Shown: positions 6,576 to 12,608 of the stretch, in pieces | How positions within the stretch are numbered: position 1 is the first letter of the stretch | Layout of the letters: the number at the start of each line of letters is the position of its first letter | NCBI GenBank assembly: GCA_035517115.1 | Contig: DATIZL010000049.1 | Coordinates: 1 to 12,985, forward strand | Length of the DNA: 12,985 nucleotides | DNA from: Hyphomicrobium_A sp035517115 | GTDB lineage: Bacteria; Pseudomonadota; Alphaproteobacteria; Rhizobiales; Hyphomicrobiaceae | Direction: 5' to 3' | Position numbers and translations under genes: made by a program | The notes under the pieces: model-generated | The model's database searches: none | The model's input: only the letters and a program-made list of their open reading frames with translations | What the model was told of the DNA's origin: nothing

Positions 6576-8207
6576 GTGACAAAGAACGCGCTCTTGGATG
6601 TCAGGGACCTCTCCGTCGCCTTCAAGGCCGGCGGCAGCGAGTTGCTCGCGGTCGATCGGGTCTCGTTCCGCATCGGCCGCGGCGAGACGGTGGCGCTCGT
6701 CGGCGAATCCGGCTCCGGCAAGACCGTTTCTGCGCTGTCGATCCTGAAGCTGCTCCCCTACCCGCCGGCGTCTCACCCTTCCGGCGAGGTCTGGTTCGAG
6801 GGGCGCGATCTGCTCAAGGCTTCCGAGCCCCAGCTGCAGTCCATCCGCGGCGACCGCATCTCCATGATCTTTCAGGAGCCGATGACCTCGCTCAATCCGC
6901 TGCACACCATCGAGAAGCAGGTGGGCGAGGTCCTGAAGCTGCACCGCCACATGGACGACGCGAGCGCGCGCGAGCGCGTGCTCGAGCTCCTGCGCAAGGT
7001 GGGCGTGCGCGAGCCGGAGAAGCGGCTCGGCGCCTATCCCCACCAGCTCTCGGGCGGCCAGCGCCAGCGCGTCATGATCGCCATGGCGCTCGCCAACGAG
7101 CCCGATCTCCTGATTGCGGATGAGCCTACGACCGCACTCGACGTGACTATCCAGGCGCAGATCCTCGAGTTGCTGCGCCAGCTTCAGCGCGAGATGGGCA
7201 TGGCGATGCTGCTCATCACTCACGACCTCGGCATCGTGCGCAAGATGGCCGAGCGCGTCTACATCATGCAGGGCGGCAAGATCGTCGAGACGGGCGCCAC
7301 CGAGGAGATCTTCACCGCGCCGAGGCACCCCTACACGAAGCACCTCCTGGCGGCCGAGCCGAAGGGGGCCCCCCCGGCCCCCAATGATTCCGCTCCCATT
7401 GTCGTCGAGACCGACGATCTCAAGGTCTGGTTCCCGATAAAGAAGGGCGCGCTGCGGCGCACGGTCGACTACGTCAAGGCCGTCGATGGGCTGTCGCTCA
7501 AGCTGCGCGCCGGCCAGACGCTCGGCATCGTCGGCGAATCCGGCTCGGGCAAGACCACGCTCGGGCTCGCGATCATGCGTCTCATCTCATCGCAAGGCCC
7601 GATCGCCTACGTGGGAAAACGCATCGACGCCCTCACCCAGCGCGAGATGCGCCCCTTGCGCAAGGACATGCAGATCGTCTTCCAGGATCCCTATGGCTCG
7701 CTGTCGCCGCGCTTGTCGGTCGGACAGATCATCGAGGAAGGCCTACTGATCCAGAAGCCCGAGCTCGACTACGCCGAGCGGCGCGCCCAAGTCAGCGACG
7801 CGCTGCGCGAGGTTGGGCTCGACCCCAAGGCCCAGGACCGCTATCCGCACGAGTTCTCCGGCGGCCAGCGCCAGCGCATCGCGATAGCGCGCGCCATGGT
7901 GCTGAAGCCGAAATTCGTGATGCTGGACGAGCCGACGAGCGCGCTCGACATGTCGGTGCAGGCGCAGATCGTCGATCTGCTGCGCGACCTGCAGAAGAAG
8001 CGCGACCTCGCCTACCTGTTCATCAGCCACGACCTCAAAGTCATCCGCGCGCTGTGCAACCACGTCATCGTCATGCGCAACGGCAAGGCGGTCGAGGAAG
8101 GCCCCGCGAAGGAGATCTTCGCGCACCCGAAAGAGGACTATACGCGCGCCCTGCTCGCCGCGGCGCTCAACTTGAGCGTCGTCAAGACCGCTGCCCCTGC
8201 CGTCTAA
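6576..8207 (+). CDS. yejF: YejF double ATPase of a peptide ABC importer
   Basis: This cytoplasmic protein carries both nucleotide-binding domains of the importer in one chain of 543 residues, as in E. coli YejF (about 530). The N-terminal domain has Walker A GESGSGKT at 43-50, signature LSGGQRQR at 158-165 and Walker B LLIADEP at 178-184, followed by the switch His in LLITHD. The C-terminal domain repeats this with Walker A GESGSGKT at 320-327, signature FSGGQRQR at 427-434, Walker B ending MLDEP at 449-453, and the His in FISHD. Both sites therefore look catalytically competent. Each domain ends in the oligopeptide-transporter tail (HPYTKHLLAAEP and EDYTRALLAAAL). The start is GTG with AGGGG a few bases upstream, 9 bases after yejE. 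It completes the transporter and is the last gene of the operon by spacing. Confidence 0.97.
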   Translation: MTKNALLDVRDLSVAFKAGGSELLAVDRVSFRIGRGETVALVGESGSGKTVSALSILKLLPYPPASHPSGEVWFEGRDLLKASEPQLQSIRGDRISMIFQEPMTSLNPLHTIEKQVGEVLKLHRHMDDASARERVLELLRKVGVREPEKRLGAYPHQLSGGQRQRVMIAMALANEPDLLIADEPTTALDVTIQAQILELLRQLQREMGMAMLLITHDLGIVRKMAERVYIMQGGKIVETGATEEIFTAPRHPYTKHLLAAEPKGAPPAPNDSAPIVVETDDLKVWFPIKKGALRRTVDYVKAVDGLSLKLRAGQTLGIVGESGSGKTTLGLAIMRLISSQGPIAYVGKRIDALTQREMRPLRKDMQIVFQDPYGSLSPRLSVGQIIEEGLLIQKPELDYAERRAQVSDALREVGLDPKAQDRYPHEFSGGQRQRIAIARAMVLKPKFVMLDEPTSALDMSVQAQIVDLLRDLQKKRDLAYLFISHDLKVIRALCNHVIVMRNGKAVEEGPAKEIFAHPKEDYTRALLAAALNLSVVKTAAPAV

Positions 8208-8237
8208 TCTCCACCCCACTCCAGCGAGACTGCTGCC

Positions 8238-8873
8238 ATGGCCGAAGGCTCCCCGAAGCTCACGCTCTTTCACGCCGCGCCGTCGCGATCCTCGATCGTG
8301 CACTGGATGCTGGAGGAGCTGGGCGAACCCTATCGGCTCGAGATCCTGAGCCTCAAAGCCGGCGATCAGCGCAAGCCTGCCTTCGTTGCCATCAATCCGA
8401 TGGGCAAGGTGCCAGCGCTGAAAGACGGCGACGTCGTCGTCACCGAGGTGGCGGCCATCTGCTGCTACCTTGCCGACACCTATCCGAAAGCGAAGCTAGC
8501 GCCGCCCATCGGAGACAAGCGCCGCGGCGAATACTTGAAGTGGCTGTTCTACGGTCCGAGCTGCGTCGAGCCGGCGATGATCGACAAGGCGCTCGGTCGT
8601 CCGCCTGCCCCGCGCACGACTGCGGGCTGGGCCGACTACGACACCGTCGTCGAGGTTCTGCGCAACGCCGTGGCAGGACGCGATTATCTTTTGGGTGAGC
8701 AATTCACGGCGGCCGACGTTGTCATCGGCTCCGGGCTTCGCTGGGGCATGTTGTTCAAAATGATGCCGGAGTTGCCGGAGTTCACGAGCTACGTCGCTCG
8801 ACTGAAGGCGCGCCCCGCCATGCAGCGGCAGTTGGCGAAGGACGAGGAGATCGCCAAACAGCAGTCCGCTTGA
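8238..8873 (+). CDS. Glutathione S-transferase family protein
   Basis: This is a cytosolic-type glutathione S-transferase, 211 residues, with the usual two domains. The thioredoxin-like N-terminal domain (about 7-85) begins KLTLFHAAPSRSS, where the Ser residues at 16-19 occupy the position of the catalytic hydroxyl. It contains NPMGKVPAL at 53-61 with the cis-Pro that binds the glutathione backbone, and then TEVAAICCYLAD. The residue after Glu is Val, where many family members have Ser, a modest departure in the gamma-Glu-binding motif. The helical C-terminal domain (about 95-205) has FTAADVVIGSGLRWG, matching the N-capping-box region. It starts 30 bases after yejF with only a weak ribosome-binding site, so it could be read through from the yej operon. 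The substrate is unknown. Its frame ends at TGA 8871-8873. Confidence 0.9.
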   Translation: MAEGSPKLTLFHAAPSRSSIVHWMLEELGEPYRLEILSLKAGDQRKPAFVAINPMGKVPALKDGDVVVTEVAAICCYLADTYPKAKLAPPIGDKRRGEYLKWLFYGPSCVEPAMIDKALGRPPAPRTTAGWADYDTVVEVLRNAVAGRDYLLGEQFTAADVVIGSGLRWGMLFKMMPELPEFTSYVARLKARPAMQRQLAKDEEIAKQQSA

Positions 8874-8950
8874 GGAAATCGGCACATTCCGCTTGCAACT
8901 CCCGGGCGTTGCGGCATCGTGGCCGCGACCCGCTATACGATCCGGCCGAC

Positions 8951-9415
8951 ATGCTGCCCGACGACGTCTTCCGCTCCCGCCTGCAGTCGACGATCACGGC
9001 GCTGCGCTATTGGGCGCCGTCGATCGCGGACGCTGCGCACGTCGAGGAAACGGAGACCGGCTACTACTGGAAGATCATCGTCACGCCTGCGCTCGCGCAG
9101 GCATGCCCCTTCGAGCTGATCTTGCACTTCGACCAGCGCTACGATCTTGCCGTCGGGGAGGAGACCTACGAAGGCCTCCCCATCGAGTCCTTCGACATCT
9201 TCCTGCCGTTCGCCGAGGCCATCTCCGAGGGAAGCGTCGTGCAGCGGCGCTGGATCAGCCGGCTGACGGGCCTAGAGCGCTCCATCGAGACGCTGGTGAC
9301 GCTGCCGGGTGGCGGCATCTGGCGCGAGGCGCGCGGGGAACCCCATCTCATGCCCTCGCTCGAGGACGACGGAACCGAGCTGCGCGAGCGCCGCTTCCTG
9401 CCCTATCGCCGTTAG
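8951..9415 (+). CDS. Conserved-looking hypothetical protein of 154 residues
   Basis: I do not recognise this family. From the ATG at 8951 it encodes 154 residues beginning MLPDDVFRSRLQSTITALRYW and ending ELRERRFLPYRR. It is acidic and rich in aromatic residues, with no signal peptide, membrane segment or cysteine-metal motif apart from a single Cys. Short alternating hydrophobic stretches (YYWKIIVTPA, CPFELILHFD, YDLAVGEETYEG) suggest a small alpha-beta fold. The frame is open upstream to a TTG at 8870 overlapping the GST stop, but residues encoded before 8951 are Arg/Ser-rich and look non-coding, so I prefer the ATG. No good Shine-Dalgarno is seen for either start. It is co-oriented with the GST, 77 bases downstream, and its TAG overlaps the convergent NlpC/P60 gene by 4 bases. 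Codon use resembles that of its neighbours, which supports a real gene. Confidence 0.75.
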   Translation: MLPDDVFRSRLQSTITALRYWAPSIADAAHVEETETGYYWKIIVTPALAQACPFELILHFDQRYDLAVGEETYEGLPIESFDIFLPFAEAISEGSVVQRRWISRLTGLERSIETLVTLPGGGIWREARGEPHLMPSLEDDGTELRERRFLPYRR

Positions 9416-9423
9416 GCGCCTAA
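9412..9423. repeat. 12-base perfect palindrome containing both convergent stop codons
   Basis: TTAGGCGCCTAA reads the same on both strands. It holds the TAG of the plus-strand hypothetical gene (9413-9415) and the TAA of the minus-strand NlpC/P60 gene (9414-9412). It is too short, and lacks a T-run, to be a standard bidirectional terminator. Confidence 0.85.
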
Positions 9424-10308
9424 GCCGGGAAGCCGCTTGATCGCCGCGATATCGGCGCCGAGCTTGGCGATGCGGTCCACCGCCTCGGGCAGGGTCTCCG
9501 CCGTGACCGCCATGTGGTGCGCGTTGGCGTGCACGAGCGTCACGCTGTCGACCATAATGCCGACGTGCCCCTTCCAGAACACGAGATCGCCGCGGCGCAG
9601 GCCCTCGGCGGCGTCCTCGACCGGCACGTCGCGCCCGAGCTCGTCCTGCTGCATGTCGGTGTCGCGCGGCGCGGAAATCCCGGCCGCCTCGAGCGAAATC
9701 TGCACGAGACCCGAGCAGTCGAGCCCGAGCCGCGTGCGCCCGCCCCACAGATACGGCGTGCCGATGAAGCGCTCGGCGATCTCGACGAAGTCCGGCGCAT
9801 GCCGCCCGACCTCGGTCACGTGGCGCGAGACGACGTAGCCGCCGCCCTCGAGGACACAGAAGCGCTCGTCACGATCGGTGACGCTGAGCTCGGCGTTGAG
9901 GCTCAGGTGCATCACCGGTGGCGATTTGATGTCGTGGAGCGCGTAGACGAAGGTGCCCAGCGCGCGCACGCGGTGCGTAGGCGCTAGGATCTCGCGCGAG
10001 AGGGAATCGAGCGGCACGTAGCCGACGTACTTGTCGCGCTGAAGCTGCACCCAGCCCCAGCCATCGCGCTCGTCGTAGATGGTGACGAGCTCGCCGAACA
10101 AGGCCTCCGTCTCAAAGCCGTTCGACAGCACGGGCCGGCTGCGCACTGGCACGGCCGAGCGCGCAACCTGCGCGGGAAAGCCCGTCGCGTAGTTCGGGGC
10201 GCTGACCCTGCCGTAGAGGCTCTTTGCCGCCAGGTCGGGGCGGAAGACGTTGCGCCGCGGATCGAGCCCCGGCGCCGCGGCCTTCGCTTCGCCCGCTCCT
10301 TCGCTCAT
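9412..10308 (-). CDS. SH3b-SH3b-NlpC/P60 cell-wall peptide endopeptidase, probably cytoplasmic
   Basis: This is a C40-family cysteine peptidase, 298 residues, expected to cut gamma-D-Glu-diaminopimelate-type bonds in murein peptides. Two SH3-like beta domains are seen at about 47-105 (with FGELVTIYDERDGWGWVQL and YVGYVPLDSL) and 110-168. The NlpC/P60 domain occupies about 172-298. Its catalytic residues are visible: Cys198 in GGRTRLGLDCSGLV, His248 in WKGHVGIMVD and, as the third residue, His260 in VHANAHHM. No signal peptide or membrane segment is present. That domain order and location resemble YkfC of Bacillus, which hydrolyses imported murein peptides. The ATG at 10308 overlaps the stop of the upstream M17 gene (ATGA) and has a strong AAGGAGGAG 8 bases before it. 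A frame extension to 10401 runs inside the M17 gene and is rejected. Exact substrate specificity is inferred from the family. Confidence 0.93.
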   Translation of the reverse strand: MSEGAGEAKAAAPGLDPRRNVFRPDLAAKSLYGRVSAPNYATGFPAQVARSAVPVRSRPVLSNGFETEALFGELVTIYDERDGWGWVQLQRDKYVGYVPLDSLSREILAPTHRVRALGTFVYALHDIKSPPVMHLSLNAELSVTDRDERFCVLEGGGYVVSRHVTEVGRHAPDFVEIAERFIGTPYLWGGRTRLGLDCSGLVQISLEAAGISAPRDTDMQQDELGRDVPVEDAAEGLRRGDLVFWKGHVGIMVDSVTLVHANAHHMAVTAETLPEAVDRIAKLGADIAAIKRLPGLGA

Positions 10309-11723
10309 CGAGCGCACTCCTCCTTCAACAGAGCAAACACAGCCCTCGCCGCCTGCGGCTCGCCGCCCTTTGGCCCGAGCGCGATCGCCGACGGCCGCCA
10401 TGCGTAAATGTCGAAGTGGGCAAAACGACGTGCACGCTTGGCAAAGCGCTTCAAGAACAGGGCGGCGATGATGGCGCCGGCGAAGGGCGCGTCCCAGATG
10501 TTGTTCATGTCGGCAACGCTGCTCTCGAGCTTGCTGTCATACCCGGTCCAAAGCGGCAGCCGCCAAACCGGGTCGCCTATCTTGGCGGAGACGCTCGTCA
10601 GGGCGGTCGCGAAGGCCTCGTCGTCGCTGAAAAAGGCGGGGACATCCGGCCCGAGCGCCACGCGGGCGGCCCCGGTGAGCGTTGCGAACACGATCATGTT
10701 GTCGGGCCCCTCCTCATCCGCAAGCGCAATGGCATCCGCAAGGACGAGCCGGCCCTCGGCGTCGGTGTTGCCGACCTCCACCGTACGGCCGCCGCGTGAC
10801 TGCAGCACATCGCCCGGCCGGAACGCATTGCCGGACACGCTGTTCTCGGCCGCCGGGATCAGGATGCGCAGCCGCACGTCGAGCTTCTGGCCCATGATCA
10901 TGTGGCCGAGCGTGAGCGCCGTTGCCGCCCCGCCCATGTCCTTCTTCATGAGAAGCATGCCGCTCGCGGGCTTCAGGTCGAGGCCGCCGGTGTCGAAGCA
11001 GATGCCCTTGCCGATCAGCGTGACGGTCGCGGCGCCCTCGCGGCCCCAGGTGAGGTCGATGAGGCGCGGGGCGCGCGAGCTCGCCCGCCCGACCGCGTGG
11101 ATCATGGGAAAATTCTTGGCCAGAAGATCGTCGCCCTCGATGACCGTGACGGCGGCTCCGTGACGCGCGGCGAGCGCGCGCGCGGCCGCCTCGAGCTCCG
11201 CCGGCCCCATGTCGGATGCCGGCGCGTTGATGAGGTCGCGCCCCTGCCAGACCGCGTACACGGTGTTGAGGACGGCGGCGCGATCGGCGCCGCGAGGCAT
11301 GCGCAGCTGCGCCGGGCTCGTTCCCTCGGCGCTCTTGTAGCGCGTGTAGCGGTAGGCGCCGAGGCCCCAGGCAATGGCGGCAAGCGTTGGATCCTGCACC
11401 TGGCTTTCGAGACGGTAGGCGCCGGCAGGCAGTGCTTGCGCGAGCTGACCGAGGAGAAGCTCGGGCGGCCCGCAGGGCTCGGCGGCGGCGCCCGCCTCCC
11501 CGATCCCTAAAAGCACGCCGGCGAGCCGTCCATCCGCCGAGGGAACAGGCGCGTGCTGCTTGGCGGTGCCCTTAAATCCGCTCGCTGCAACCCAGCTCCG
11601 CTGCGCGGCGTCGAGCGGGATCGGCTCGAGCGAGGCTCCTTTTTCGACGAGCCAGATGGGGATTTCCGCCGCCTCGGCCTCTTCGGCCACGAACGCATCG
11701 GCGGGATTGAGAGCATTGGCCAT
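10305..11723 (-). CDS. M17 leucyl-aminopeptidase family protein
   Basis: This cytosolic metallo-aminopeptidase of family M17 (leucyl aminopeptidase/PepB type), 472 residues, would release N-terminal amino acids from short peptides. The active-site set is complete when compared with E. coli PepA. Metal-site and catalytic residues are Lys239 and Asp244 in GKGICFDTGG, Lys251 in LDLKP, Asp262 in MKKDMGGAA, and Asp321, Glu323 and catalytic Arg325 in NTDAEGRL. The N-terminal domain (about 1-150) is poorly conserved, as usual for the family. I chose the ATG at 11723 (MANALNPADAF); an in-frame GTG at 11762 would add 13 residues, and neither start has an ideal ribosome-binding site. It is the first gene of a two-gene operon with the NlpC/P60 endopeptidase and is divergent from the second GST. 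The pairing suggests a role in peptide or murein-peptide turnover. True substrate preference is unknown. Confidence 0.95.
   Translation of the reverse strand: MANALNPADAFVAEEAEAAEIPIWLVEKGASLEPIPLDAAQRSWVAASGFKGTAKQHAPVPSADGRLAGVLLGIGEAGAAAEPCGPPELLLGQLAQALPAGAYRLESQVQDPTLAAIAWGLGAYRYTRYKSAEGTSPAQLRMPRGADRAAVLNTVYAVWQGRDLINAPASDMGPAELEAAARALAARHGAAVTVIEGDDLLAKNFPMIHAVGRASSRAPRLIDLTWGREGAATVTLIGKGICFDTGGLDLKPASGMLLMKKDMGGAATALTLGHMIMGQKLDVRLRILIPAAENSVSGNAFRPGDVLQSRGGRTVEVGNTDAEGRLVLADAIALADEEGPDNMIVFATLTGAARVALGPDVPAFFSDDEAFATALTSVSAKIGDPVWRLPLWTGYDSKLESSVADMNNIWDAPFAGAIIAALFLKRFAKRARRFAHFDIYAWRPSAIALGPKGGEPQAARAVFALLKEECAR
10317..10325 (-). promoter_or_regulatory. Strong Shine-Dalgarno for the NlpC/P60 gene, embedded in the M17 coding end
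   Basis: On the minus strand AAGGAGGAG lies 8 bases before the ATG at 10308. It is made by the Lys-Glu-Glu codons near the C-terminus of the M17 protein (KEECAR). This fixes the NlpC/P60 start and supports re-initiation after the upstream gene. Confidence 0.85.
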
Positions 11724-11829
11724 GAAGACTCGCCCGGTCCTTGCTACAGAGGGTGCCGGCACGCAGGGATATGCCCCGCGGCGACTCGCGGCAGGAACAG
11801 AACAGAATCACGGAGGGCAACGCAAGAGC
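11724..11829. promoter_or_regulatory. Divergent intergenic region between the M17 operon and the second GST
   Basis: These 106 bases separate two divergently read genes, so promoters for both must lie here or inside the coding starts. By eye there is a TTGCTA at 11741-11746 and a GGATAT at 11767-11772 on the plus strand, but their 20-base spacing is poor. No confident box pair is visible on the minus strand. GGAGG at 11812-11816 may serve as a distant ribosome-binding site for the GST, 13 bases from its ATG. Confidence 0.45.
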
Positions 11830-12492
11830 ATGGCTGCCAATCGCTACCGCCTGGTCATCGGCAACAAGAACTGGTCGAGTTGGAGCTTGCGGCCGTGGCT
11901 CGCCATGCGGCGGGCGGGGCTGCCGTTCGACGAGATCAACGTGCGGCTGCGGCTCCCGGACTCCAAGGCCGAGATCCTGAAGCACAGCCCCTCCGGCATG
12001 GTCCCGACGCTCATCGACGGCGACCTTGCCATCTGGGACAGCCTCGCCATTCTCGAATTCCTCGCCGAGCGCCACCCGGAGGCGGAGCTGTGGCCGCGCG
12101 ATTGGGCTGCGCGGGCGATCGCGCGCTCCGCTGCCGCCGAGATGCACTCTGGCTTCATGCCGCTGCGCCAGCACTGCTCCATGGAAATCCTCGCGCGCTC
12201 CCCGCAAGCGACCTTGCCGCCCGAGGTCGCAGCCAACGTGGAGCGGATCGTCGCGCTGTGGCGCGAATGCCGGGCGAAGTTCGGCCAGGGCGGTCCGTTC
12301 CTGTTCGGCCGCTTCTCCAACGCGGATGCGATGTATGCACCCGTCGCCGCGCGCTTCCGCACCTATGTCCCCGACCTTGGCAGCTATGGCGACGACGGCA
12401 CGGCCCAGGCCTACGTCGCCGCGATCTTCGCCATGCCGGAGATGCAGGCTTGGGAGGAGGGCGCCCGGGCCGAGACTGCGGCCGCGAGCTGA
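11830..12492 (+). CDS. Glutathione S-transferase family protein (second, different subfamily)
   Basis: This is a 220-residue glutathione S-transferase. The N-terminal thioredoxin-like domain (about 6-85) opens with YRLVIGNKNWSSWSLRPWL, a motif of a bacterial GST subgroup in which Ser residues of NWSSWS sit at the active site. SPSGMVPTL at 53-61 carries the cis-Pro, and IWDSLAILEFLAE at 69-80 provides the Asp-Ser pair that binds the glutathione gamma-Glu. The alpha-helical C-terminal domain (about 95-205) contains GRFSNADAMYAPVAARF, the conserved Asp-capped helix. The ATG at 11830 is preferred because homology-type sequence starts right there; the open frame upstream (for example from 11722) crosses the divergent promoter region. 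It shares only the fold signature with the GST at 8238 and does not look like a recent duplicate. The substrate is unknown. Confidence 0.92.
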   Translation: MAANRYRLVIGNKNWSSWSLRPWLAMRRAGLPFDEINVRLRLPDSKAEILKHSPSGMVPTLIDGDLAIWDSLAILEFLAERHPEAELWPRDWAARAIARSAAAEMHSGFMPLRQHCSMEILARSPQATLPPEVAANVERIVALWRECRAKFGQGGPFLFGRFSNADAMYAPVAARFRTYVPDLGSYGDDGTAQAYVAAIFAMPEMQAWEEGARAETAAAS

Positions 12493-12608
12493 CGCAGCTT
12501 GGCCTTTACCACTGGTTTAATCCGGTTAATCGTTTGTTGACGAGTGTCTCACAAGCTGACGGACAAGGGACAGATTCGCGTCCTTGAAGTCCGTTCAGGG
12601 AGACCACG
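12493..12608 (+). promoter_or_regulatory. Intergenic region with candidate promoter elements before the TPR lipoprotein
   Basis: The 116 bases are more AT-rich than their surroundings. They contain two TTAA tetramers (12517-12520 and 12526-12529) within GGTTTAATCCGGTTAATC, a TTGACG at 12537-12542 that could be a -35 box, and an imperfect hairpin at 12559-12594. No good -10 box lies 16-18 bases after the TTGACG. AGGGAG at 12597-12602 is a well-placed Shine-Dalgarno for the ATG at 12609. A weak inverted repeat, CAGCTTG (12495-12501) and CAAGCTG (12552-12558), also flanks the AT-rich part. Confidence 0.4.
12559..12594. repeat. Imperfect inverted repeat (hairpin) in the leader of the TPR lipoprotein gene
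   Basis: ACGGAC (12559-12564) pairs with GTCCGT (12589-12594), and AAGGGAC (12565-12571) pairs with GTCCTT (12580-12585) with one bulged G and a GAA bulge on the 3' side. The loop is 8 bases. It ends two bases before the ribosome-binding site and has no T-run, so a leader hairpin or operator is as likely as a terminator. Confidence 0.5.

Noticed and set aside
4020..7343. A 1107-residue open frame on the minus strand opposite yejB, yejE and yejF
   Set aside because: yejB, yejE and yejF share the same phase, and this antisense frame is codon-aligned with them, so it stays open as long as the sense genes avoid TTA, CTA and TCA codons, which high-GC genes do. It is interrupted where such codons occur (for example TCA at 4020 and CTA at 7743). 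The product is a low-complexity Arg/Glu/Asp/His/Leu mix without domains.
6699..7557. Near-identical 27-base blocks at the two Walker A sites of yejF
   Set aside because: The repeat (GTCGGCGAATCCGGCTC followed by C/G then GGCAAGACC) reflects the conserved P-loop in the two ATPase domains, the normal architecture of YejF, rather than a mobile or regulatory repeat.
8870..8950. N-terminal extension of the hypothetical gene from a TTG overlapping the GST stop
   Set aside because: The overlap looks like coupling, but the added residues are Arg/Ser-rich and non-domain-like, and a standard ATG follows at 8951.
10408..11163. A 251-residue plus-strand open frame opposite the M17 gene
   Set aside because: It is Ser/Arg/Pro-rich shadow sequence; the minus strand carries all M17 active-site motifs in the same stretch.
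8238..12492. The two GST genes as a duplicated pair flanking a transposed unit
   Set aside because: They belong to different GST subgroups by active-site motif (APSRSS versus NWSSWS), share no visible nucleotide similarity, and no terminal repeats or target-site duplications are seen around them.
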